NCBI GenBank assembly: GCA_937873155.1
Contig: CALMVZ010000019.1
Coordinates: 1-50,920 of the forward strand
Source: an uncultured Bacteroidota bacterium
Lineage (GTDB): Bacteria; Bacteroidota; Bacteroidia; B-17B0; Aurantibacillaceae
DNA length: 50,920 nt
Direction of reading: 5' to 3'
The position numbers were made by a program, and so were the translations under genes. Shown in pieces: positions 1-6,946 of the stretch. The notes beneath the pieces were generated by a model. The model worked only from the letters and a program-made list of their open reading frames with translations, did no database searches and was not told the origin of the DNA. Numbering within the stretch: the first letter of the stretch is position 1; the number at the start of each line of letters is the position of its first letter.

Positions 1-1088
1 CAACTGTAATTGGTAAATGCTAAGCTATCATTTGTGCCAAGCTGCGTATACTCTCCGATGCAAATTGTTTTATCATTACCTGCATTAGCTTGTGTTGTTG
101 GGGTTAATACTACAACCGTAACACTATCAATTGTTGTTGCACTACATTGCTGTTTGGTTAAATAATATTTTGTTGTAACAAGTGGTTTTGCAATTGGGTT
201 GGGGCAGTTGGTACAGCTTAAAGCCGCGAGACCTGCGGCTGTGCTAGACCAAGTGTAGGTTGCAAATTCGGTGCTGTCCGTCCCAAGAAGAACACTATCC
301 AAAGCACATTTTGTAATTGAATCTTTTATCGCAGCGCTGGCGTTGTTTATTTCTACAACACTTATGTCATCAATATAATAATATGCAAAATTTTGTCCTG
401 AAGGAAGTGTTCCCGGTTTAACCTGAACACTAAAAGTAGATGCGTCATTACGAAAGTTACCAATAGTAATAAAACGCTCGGTACCATCAGATGAGTAAGT
501 GCTTTGTATTTGAACCCAATTAAGTGTGTCCGATATAATGTTAGTATTTTCAAAATCTGGGGTTAAAAACAATGATTCGCCCAACCAAGGTAAATTTCTA
601 TTCAAAATACTGTCTTTACTTAATATTACACCTATGTTAGCTGAAGCAAATCGACTCTTGTCGGCTAAATTTACATAATAAGTTACGCAATATAATGAGT
701 TGTTTTTTAATTGTTGCTTCAAACCATTTCCAAGATATTCTCTATATTCTTGCCACGGGACTTGTCTATCTCCACAACTAATAAAACCAAAATATGCGTT
801 TCCAGTTCGAGGAATTTGAGTGCCAAAAAAATTTGTTGGCACCGAAACTTGAGTAGAAGTATTGCAGGAATTATAATAATCAGTACTGCCAGGATAACCA
901 GTAGGTAAATACCAATAAGTTGCCCTGTACGCTTGACCTAATGAATTTGGACACATTGTGTATTGCTCGGCAGAATGGTTATTAACAAGGTTTGTAACAC
1001 TTTGAGAAAAAGAATATAAACTAAACAAAACGCAAAAAAGGGCATAAGCCCCTTTTTGCGTCAATAATCTATGTTTTTTAAAATACAT
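1..1088 (-). CDS. Secreted T9SS-type cargo protein, C-terminal part outside the window
   Basis: An open frame runs from an ATG at 1088 leftwards to the window edge without a stop, so only about 362 N-terminal residues are visible. Residues 1-30 form a signal peptide (KKHR, a hydrophobic AYALFCVLFSLYSF stretch, then SQS). Next comes a beta-sandwich or carbohydrate-binding-like domain of the kind found at the N-terminus of Bacteroidota gliding-motility and OmpA-like proteins (NHSAEQYTMCP near the start, YYYIDDISVVE at the end). Ig-like segments follow, with the pattern TYTWSS and SCTNCPNPIAKP. A T9SS sorting domain is expected beyond the edge but is not seen. The start codon overlaps the upstream stop (TAATG), so translation is probably coupled to the 1088-4774 gene. 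A terminator-like hairpin lies inside the signal-peptide codons. Confidence 0.8.
   Translation of the reverse strand, partial: MYFKKHRLLTQKGAYALFCVLFSLYSFSQSVTNLVNNHSAEQYTMCPNSLGQAYRATYWYLPTGYPGSTDYYNSCNTSTQVSVPTNFFGTQIPRTGNAYFGFISCGDRQVPWQEYREYLGNGLKQQLKNNSLYCVTYYVNLADKSRFASANIGVILSKDSILNRNLPWLGESLFLTPDFENTNIISDTLNWVQIQSTYSSDGTERFITIGNFRNDASTFSVQVKPGTLPSGQNFAYYYIDDISVVEINNASAAIKDSITKCALDSVLLGTDSTEFATYTWSSTAAGLAALSCTNCPNPIAKPLVTTKYYLTKQQCSATTIDSVTVVVLTPTTQANAGNDKTICIGEYTQLGTNDSLAFTNYS
1031..1060 (-). terminator. Terminator-like hairpin inside the start of the downstream gene
   Basis: Arms 1031-1043 and 1048-1060 are 13 nt long with one mismatch and a 4-nt loop. On the minus strand they are followed by TTTTG and more T-rich sequence. 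The form is that of an intrinsic terminator for the 1088-4774 gene, but it lies within codons of the next reading frame, about 30 nt after its start. Confidence 0.5.
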
Positions 1089-4000
1089 TATCTGTTTAAC
1101 AATAGCTTATCAGCTTTAAGTATAACGCCTTCCTGTACTACTTTATACAGGTAGGTACCATTGTTTAACGAATTAAGATCAACCTTGGTTTCGTTTTCGT
1201 TAAGTTTATGGCTCATTACTTTTTTGCCAATTACATCATATACCTCAAAGATACAGCTTTTACAGCCACTATTTACCATTAAATTGCCTGATGTAGGGTT
1301 TGGATAGACGGTTGGAAGCACTATTGAGTTCGCCTTCATTTTCTCGGCAAAACGAGCCGCATCATTAGCAAGATCGGGAACATTGTTTTCGCAAACATTA
1401 TAATAAAGTGTACTATCGTCCCATTTGCGAATCAAGGCACGCGCATTGTAAACGGCCAACCCTTCTGTAAACGGACAAAGTGTAGCAAGATCTTTTATGT
1501 CTTGTACCTGATTTGCCGTAACCAAACTATCATCTTCCAGATATACGCAATAAATAGAGTTAAAATCTTTCTGATTCTGCTCAATATTATTTACAGGAGT
1601 AATCGCGGCATTGATCGTTTTTGCTGAATTAATACTTGTACTGCTTCCTGATTGGGTGTAAGCGGTCATTAAACTATCCACCATCCAAAAAGCATCTTCA
1701 TTCGTTACGATTTGTTTTCCATTGGTATCGAATGTTCTCATTATGATACGTTTTTTGTATGGCTGATTATAATAGTTTACTGCTTCATTATTTTCTTGTT
1801 GCAGAGTAATACTTGAATTTTGACTATCATAGCCGGAAGAAAGATCACTACTTGTATTTTTACCGCCGCCGCTAACAGGAATACTCATAAATCTTGATGT
1901 TTCGCCGCATCCCTGACTATTTGTATTTCCATTTACAGTTGGGGAATAAGATTGTGACAGATCAAGACCTCCATTTGTGTTAATATTCAAAGAGGGTTGA
2001 TAAAGCGCTGCTGTTTTGGTGTTGTCATAATATATTTTATATGGTGCAGCAGGGGTAGGATTTGAACTAGTCTGACATTTGGTGTCTGCGCCCCCACTTC
2101 CATATAGAAAATCACCCCAAACATCATCACTCATTTGCCATTGACTTCCGTTATAATATCCAATATTACCAGTTTGTCCGCCTTGATCGAACCAAATACC
2201 ATACAAGCAAGGGTCTCCTGCCACGTTATTCAAAGTATTTGTATAAATAGTGGTTGGATCGCAAGCTCCCTGAAACTTCATACAAGAGCTAACCGCCGTA
2301 ATACTATTACATTTTACGGTGTTATTATAACTCGAACTTGCAAAAACACCAAAAGTATTCCAGCTTCCGCTGTTGGTAGGGCTACAGCTAATAATATTTC
2401 CTTTTACAAAACAATTATCGCTATTATCAAGCCAAACCCCACCGTTAAAAATACTTGTGGTTGTTGGCTTTTTAACCTGAACAGCGTTATTTACTGCGCG
2501 AGCATATTGGGTGTTTATAATATAAATTCCGTATTGCCCGCCGCTGAAATTATTACCGTTAATGCTATAAGAAGTAGTAGCAGGTTTAGCAATTTCATTA
2601 ATATAAGCTCCATATCCAGTGCTTGTATACGTAGGTTGAGATTGAACCAAGGTGTTGCTCGCCACCGTAGCCGTTATAGTTCGGTTGTCACTGGCATAGA
2701 AAGCGTAAGAAGTGGTGCTAAAACTATTGTTACTGACAACAACTGTTTGAGTAGCGGCATTTACGCCGGCTGACCAGGAAGTAACAGAAACACCGTATCG
2801 ATTTACATCATCAAAATTATTATACTGTACATCTAACTGACCTCCATAAGTTGCATTAACTCCGTCACGAACTTTGTTAAATAAGTTTGAATAAAAAGCA
2901 GTACAAGTTCCGGCCGATGCCGTTGGCCCCACTCTTGTTTCAGTTCCTCCGAAAACATTCAGATGGTAAATGGCGCCAAGAGTGTTTCCAAGTCCGGTAT
3001 TTATAATATTGCTAAAAATATTGTTGATAATTGAAACGCGGGTACTGCCTGTTACTATGCCTTCATTAACATAATCAAACCTGTTTGTGTAAGTTGCGTT
3101 TACACCAGAGGTACAGGAAACATCTCCGATTGTAAAATAATTTGGAGTAGTTGTGCTTATTAGTCCGATAAATAAAATTCCTACATCCGAACGAATAGTG
3201 TTTGCAGTGATGCTATAAATAGTTGAGCCTTTTAGTTTTGCGGGTGGTTTTGCCGAAGGATTCGGAAATAAAGCATTATACCTGGTTGTGGTTGTATAAT
3301 TTGGTGTACCGAATGCGCGCGAAGAAAATAAACAACCGGTGATTTTAAAATTCCCTGGTGTCATTGTAGAAGCGCCTGTAGCGATCGCATGGTAGTTTTT
3401 ATTAAACATTACGTTATCAATTATAATTTGCGGGTGATTATTAATACCTGTAAAAGTATTCCCATGATCAACAGCTTTGTATGCGTCCTCAATCCATGAG
3501 TTTGTAAAAGTAAGTGCCGCCATAGTTTGAATACCTGCCCATAATTTATCGCAACCCCATAAATAGGAATGATCAATCGTAGTGGCAGAATATTGTTTCA
3601 TAGCAGCAGCTTCTCCGAACGAAATATTACTGGTATTAAACGTAAGAGTCGCACTCACGGACATGCTCCCAATAACACTTAATGTGCTTGTTATAATACT
3701 ATTGGATGGAATGGCTACGTTTCCGGTATAAACCACAGTGCCGGATGCCAAAGCGGACCAAGGTATTGCTATGGCGGTGCTTGTCGAATAAGGCATTAAA
3801 TTAACATCCCGGAAATTAATTTTCCCACTATTCGGATTTAGACAACAGGTATATGGCGCAATTGTGATTGTGGCAGGCTCTGTTACACAACCTCCTGATG
3901 TAGTACCGACCACTGTGTAAGTTGTTGAAGAAGTAGGTGCAACAGTTGGACTTGATCCCGAAAGCCCTCCGGGATTCCATGTATATGTAGAAGCTCCGGT

Positions 4001-4774
4001 AGCAGTTAATGTAAAAGTTTCACCTACACATCCAGCATTAGAGCTAGCCGTAACTGTAGGAACCACATATTCTGTAATTGAAATATCATCCAAGAAATAG
4101 TATATATCATCATCCTCCGGCGGGCTAACAGCGACCGTTCCAGTACAATCAGATGCAGTTGTTGTATATGTTGTTCTTAGAGGTGCGGTAGTTAATGCGC
4201 CAAACTCAATTTGAGTTATGGTGTAAGGGGGTGTAAACGTGAAAGTATACTGAGCCCAACTGGTAGTAGCAGTACTAGTATTTACTGTTATATCAGTATA
4301 AGCAGGCATTGAGGTATTATGGAATCTAACTCCAACATTGTCGGTGTTTTCCAGTGATTTTGTAGAAAGCGTAGCCCAGAAACTAACTTTATAAGTTTTA
4401 GTCGTAATTAATGAACCATTTAAAGTTGTCACGACTGATTCCCTCCATGTGGCACCGTCGTTAGATATAATACCAACACACGCCGAGCCTGTATGAGTGG
4501 AGGTGTTGCCATGAAAGTTACATGGCAAATCGTAATTAGGTACACCACTTGTGGTAAAATAATCGGGTGTCGTATTTGGATTTGCCCTAGCCCAACCACA
4601 TGCTAACGCCACTTGATCTGGTCCTGTTGGGTTACCAATATTATATTCGAAGCTTCCATTGCAAACATATTCGCATGGAGGAGTAATAGTGCAAGAAGGA
4701 CACGATTGTGATTTTGCCAGCCATGTACTTGTTAAAAGCACAACAGCTGTAAGAAATAATTTGATTTTTTTCAT
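1088..4774 (-). CDS. Secreted parallel beta-helix protein with T9SS type A sorting domain
   Basis: Large surface or secreted protein, about 1228 residues from the chosen start. I chose the ATG at 4774 because it opens a standard signal peptide (MKKIKLFLTAVVLL, cleavage after AKS); the frame stays open further upstream to a TTG at 4846. An N-terminal sandwich domain (CNGSFEYN, ending DDISITEYV) is followed by an Ig-like segment. Roughly residues 330-900 then look like right-handed beta-helix turns, with repeated N- and G-rich stretches such as NNIFSNIINTGLGN. The C-terminal 75 residues are a T9SS type A domain (YPNPTSGNLMV, FEVYDVIGKKV, GTYLYKVV). The ligand or substrate is unknown; beta-helices of this kind often act on polysaccharides, but no catalytic motif was recognised. 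The stop overlaps the next ATG by one base. Confidence 0.85.
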   Translation of the reverse strand: MKKIKLFLTAVVLLTSTWLAKSQSCPSCTITPPCEYVCNGSFEYNIGNPTGPDQVALACGWARANPNTTPDYFTTSGVPNYDLPCNFHGNTSTHTGSACVGIISNDGATWRESVVTTLNGSLITTKTYKVSFWATLSTKSLENTDNVGVRFHNTSMPAYTDITVNTSTATTSWAQYTFTFTPPYTITQIEFGALTTAPLRTTYTTTASDCTGTVAVSPPEDDDIYYFLDDISITEYVVPTVTASSNAGCVGETFTLTATGASTYTWNPGGLSGSSPTVAPTSSTTYTVVGTTSGGCVTEPATITIAPYTCCLNPNSGKINFRDVNLMPYSTSTAIAIPWSALASGTVVYTGNVAIPSNSIITSTLSVIGSMSVSATLTFNTSNISFGEAAAMKQYSATTIDHSYLWGCDKLWAGIQTMAALTFTNSWIEDAYKAVDHGNTFTGINNHPQIIIDNVMFNKNYHAIATGASTMTPGNFKITGCLFSSRAFGTPNYTTTTRYNALFPNPSAKPPAKLKGSTIYSITANTIRSDVGILFIGLISTTTPNYFTIGDVSCTSGVNATYTNRFDYVNEGIVTGSTRVSIINNIFSNIINTGLGNTLGAIYHLNVFGGTETRVGPTASAGTCTAFYSNLFNKVRDGVNATYGGQLDVQYNNFDDVNRYGVSVTSWSAGVNAATQTVVVSNNSFSTTSYAFYASDNRTITATVASNTLVQSQPTYTSTGYGAYINEIAKPATTSYSINGNNFSGGQYGIYIINTQYARAVNNAVQVKKPTTTSIFNGGVWLDNSDNCFVKGNIISCSPTNSGSWNTFGVFASSSYNNTVKCNSITAVSSCMKFQGACDPTTIYTNTLNNVAGDPCLYGIWFDQGGQTGNIGYYNGSQWQMSDDVWGDFLYGSGGADTKCQTSSNPTPAAPYKIYYDNTKTAALYQPSLNINTNGGLDLSQSYSPTVNGNTNSQGCGETSRFMSIPVSGGGKNTSSDLSSGYDSQNSSITLQQENNEAVNYYNQPYKKRIIMRTFDTNGKQIVTNEDAFWMVDSLMTAYTQSGSSTSINSAKTINAAITPVNNIEQNQKDFNSIYCVYLEDDSLVTANQVQDIKDLATLCPFTEGLAVYNARALIRKWDDSTLYYNVCENNVPDLANDAARFAEKMKANSIVLPTVYPNPTSGNLMVNSGCKSCIFEVYDVIGKKVMSHKLNENETKVDLNSLNNGTYLYKVVQEGVILKADKLLLNR

Positions 4775-4964
4775 AGTTAAATAAGTTTTAATTTTTTTAA
4801 GTGTTTTGTAAAGAGCTAAAAAAAGCAACTCTTTAAGGGCAAACAAGTGTATTGCAAAAAACCGAAAGAAAAAACACCAGAAAAGTGGAGGAAAAAGTTG
4901 AAATAAAACAGGGTTTTATAAGTCAACCACTTGTAAAAAAACACCTACGGTTTTCCGATTAAAA

Positions 4965-4983
4965 TACTACGGTTACCGTAGTA
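4965..4983. promoter_or_regulatory. Perfect 8-3-8 inverted repeat between response regulator and T9SS gene
   Basis: TACTACGGTTACCGTAGTA is a perfect inverted repeat lying 3 nt beyond the stop of the response-regulator gene and about 190 nt upstream of the T9SS protein start. It could be a weak terminator of the regulator, since on the minus strand a TTTT run follows, or a binding site for a LuxR/NarL-type protein. The sequence alone does not decide between these. Confidence 0.45.
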
Positions 4984-4986
4984 GAA

Positions 4987-5643
4987 TTATTGAGAGTTTA
5001 AGCCTGTTAAACCTTTTCGAATAGCGTATTTTATCAGACCGGCTAGTGATTTAGAATTAGATTTTTTGAAGATATTCTTTCTGTGAAACTCGATAGTATT
5101 TTCAGAAATATTTAATTCCTTTCCGATTTCTTTGCTTGTTTTACCTTCGCAAATAAATCTCAAAACTTTTTCTTCAGTTTCTGTAAGTTCTACACTTTTC
5201 AAAGTTACGGGCAAATCTTTTTTATTGTCAAACAACAGAGATTTAGCTATGTTCTTATTAAAATAAAAACCGTCCTTTATTATTGCATGTAGAGCAACAC
5301 ATAATTCTGAGTCAGAAGAATTTTTACTTAAATAACCATTTGCTCCCATACTTATTAGTTCACGCGTGAGCGCCTCCTCTTCATGCATACTAACAATTAA
5401 AATTTTAACTTCCGGAAAACACTTTTTGATAATGGGTATAGCCTGGAAGGCATCCATTACGGGCATTTCAATATCAAGGATTAATATGTCAGCACTTTTT
5501 TCATCAAGTAATTCGATTGCCTCCTTTCCGTTATTAACTTCGCCGACAATCCAAAAATCCTTACGTTCTTTGAAAATAGAAATATAACCATCCCTCATTA
5601 GTTTTTGATCTTCGACAATAAGGACTTTAATTCTTTGGCTCAT
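4987..5643 (-). CDS. NarL/FixJ-family response regulator (REC + LuxR-type HTH)
   Basis: DNA-binding response regulator of 218 residues from the ATG at 5643. The frame extends to a TTG at 5667, but a consensus -7 box (TACCTTTG, 5672-5665) overlaps that extension, so the ATG is preferred. The receiver domain has the acidic pair E11/D12, phospho-acceptor D57 (LILDIEMP), a VSMHE segment at the Thr/Ser position and the conserved Lys in YLSKN. The C-terminal LuxR helix-turn-helix reads LTETEEKVLRFICEGKTSKEIG through NTIEFHRKNIFKK. No histidine kinase gene is adjacent, so the partner kinase is encoded elsewhere. An upstream inverted repeat overlapping the promoter suggests autoregulation (inference). 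Confidence 0.92.
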   Translation of the reverse strand: MSQRIKVLIVEDQKLMRDGYISIFKERKDFWIVGEVNNGKEAIELLDEKSADILILDIEMPVMDAFQAIPIIKKCFPEVKILIVSMHEEEALTRELISMGANGYLSKNSSDSELCVALHAIIKDGFYFNKNIAKSLLFDNKKDLPVTLKSVELTETEEKVLRFICEGKTSKEIGKELNISENTIEFHRKNIFKKSNSKSLAGLIKYAIRKGLTGLNSQ

Positions 5644-5664
5644 AAAACTAACCTGAGGTTTTTT

Positions 5665-5703
5665 CAAAGGTATTGTGTTATGTTATTTTTTAAGGACACA
5701 ATA
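5665..5703 (-). promoter_or_regulatory. Promoter of the response regulator with overlapping inverted repeat
   Basis: The minus-strand TACCTTTG (5672-5665) matches the Bacteroidota -7 element TAnnTTTG and would give a leader of about 18 nt. No good -33 TTTG is seen at the usual distance. Perfect 8-bp arms TATTGTGT (5671-5678) and ACACAATA (5696-5703) flank the upstream side, and one arm overlaps the -7 box. This arrangement suits a regulator-controlled promoter. Confidence 0.5.
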
Positions 5704-5778
5704 TATAACTGGAGACCTTTTTTGAATAATTGGCTTAATCCGCGCCAACCTTCTGGGGTTTTATTGTTCCAAAATGAG

Positions 5779-6411
5779 TTATTTAACCTCGATCTTCTCG
5801 CCAAGAAACTTTGGCTTTGCGTTTGTGTATACATCAATAAACACTTTTACCCGCGCAAATAATTCCCTTACCTTTGTTTTGAATCCGCTGTATGCATTCA
5901 CATCTTCTGCATTATAACCATAAGCTTCGATCCCGTATTTACGCGCAATAAAAACAGCCCGCTCGTTATGGAACTGCTGCGATACGACAATGAATTTAGT
6001 TTGCCCGAATACTTCTTTTGCCCTGATCATCGAATCAAAAGTGCGAAAGCCTGCATAATCTAAATAAATGACGGAGTCGGGGACACCGGCTTTTATTAAT
6101 TCTTTTTTCATGTCTGCGGGTTCATTATAATAACTTAAACTGTTATCTCCGCTGATAATGATGAACCGGATCTTCCCGGATCTGAATAATGTTCCGGCTG
6201 CAGTGATACGGTTGTAGAAAAAATAATTCTTCGTGCCGCTGCGCATGAATTTACTGGTGCCTAATAATACCGCTGTTTTGCACGGAGGAATAGAGTCTGT
6301 TCCGTTATATAAATATTGTTCGCTGAATGAATTGATCGTATAATTGGCCCAACACATAATGATGGCGCAAAAACACAATATACCTAATCCACAATATGCT
6401 AAACGTTTCAC
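5779..6411 (-). CDS. SanA/YdcF-like DUF218 membrane-anchored protein
   Basis: A 210-residue protein starting with GTG at 6411. The GTG is supported because it directly precedes a signal-anchor (KRLAYCGLGILCFCAIIMCW). The rest is a DUF218/SanA-type domain facing the periplasm: TAVLLGTSKF, then FFYNRITAAGTLF, IIISGDNS, AGVPDSVIYLDYAGFRTFDSM and FIVVSQQFHNERAVFIA match the family pattern. SanA in enterobacteria affects envelope permeability and vancomycin sensitivity; the biochemical reaction is not established. It is first visible in a minus-strand cluster ahead of the response regulator, separated from it by 111 nt that contain the regulator's own promoter. Confidence 0.85.
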   Translation of the reverse strand: MKRLAYCGLGILCFCAIIMCWANYTINSFSEQYLYNGTDSIPPCKTAVLLGTSKFMRSGTKNYFFYNRITAAGTLFRSGKIRFIIISGDNSLSYYNEPADMKKELIKAGVPDSVIYLDYAGFRTFDSMIRAKEVFGQTKFIVVSQQFHNERAVFIARKYGIEAYGYNAEDVNAYSGFKTKVRELFARVKVFIDVYTNAKPKFLGEKIEVK

Positions 6412-6470
6412 TTTTTATATTTTTTATAATGAAGTGTGATCTTGATGCCACTTTTATCAAGCCCTCTACT

Positions 6471-6917
6471 TCATTGCTTAATCAGTTTTTGAAAATGATG
6501 TCCGCGTATATTGTATCCTGCTTTTTTCCAGAATTCAACGCCTTTCACATTTTCTATATAAGCATTGAGTTCAATTGCTTCGTAATTATTCTCTTTGGCG
6601 TAATTATCCACCCATTCCATCATTAATTCTCCAATTCCTTTTCCCCTGTAATCCGGATGTATAACTACATTATCGGGCTCCAGGTGTTTGCCGTTATAGA
6701 ATTTCATTAAGGTCCACAAACCGCAAATGCCGATTAACTTTTCATTACTTTCGCCGGGCGATGCTGAAGTATCGTAAACACCCAGGCATTGATAATTATT
6801 TTGCATCATAACTTCGAGTCGTTGAAGCAGAATAGATTCATCAACACCGTTCAACAGGTGAACGAGCGGAATTATACTTTTTATATTTTGCTTTGGTATT
6901 AACCGGATATCTAACAT
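6471..6917 (-). CDS. GNAT-family N-acetyltransferase
   Basis: A 148-residue single-domain acetyltransferase. The acetyl-CoA-binding motif A is clear (NVVIHPDYRGKGIGELMMEWV), followed by the beta-strand and helix typical of the fold (EAIELNAYIENVKGVEFWKKAGY). The substrate is not predictable. The gene follows the TPR-SpoIIE gene by 21 nt and precedes the SanA-like gene by 59 nt, so the three are probably one transcript. An AGGGAG sequence lies just before the ATG and resembles a Shine-Dalgarno site, which is uncommon in this phylum. Confidence 0.88.
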   Translation of the reverse strand: MLDIRLIPKQNIKSIIPLVHLLNGVDESILLQRLEVMMQNNYQCLGVYDTSASPGESNEKLIGICGLWTLMKFYNGKHLEPDNVVIHPDYRGKGIGELMMEWVDNYAKENNYEAIELNAYIENVKGVEFWKKAGYNIRGHHFQKLIKQ

Positions 6918-6946
6918 AACTCCCTAAATCCTAAAATCCTATATCC
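6918..6946. repeat. Degenerate heptad-like repeat at a gene junction
   Basis: On the minus strand AGGATAT, AGGATTTT, AGGATTT and AGGGAGT follow each other with a 7-8 nt period. The stretch contains the stop codon of the TPR-SpoIIE gene and the spacer to the GNAT start. Confidence 0.4.

Noticed and set aside
2135-2773. A 212-residue plus-strand frame opposite the beta-helix gene
   Set aside because: It is a shadow of the repetitive Ser/Thr/Asn-rich minus-strand gene, with no start context or motif.
4774-4846. A longer start (TTG 4846) for the beta-helix protein
   Set aside because: It would put 24 residues, including an unusual Lys-rich run, ahead of a complete signal peptide that starts at ATG 4774.
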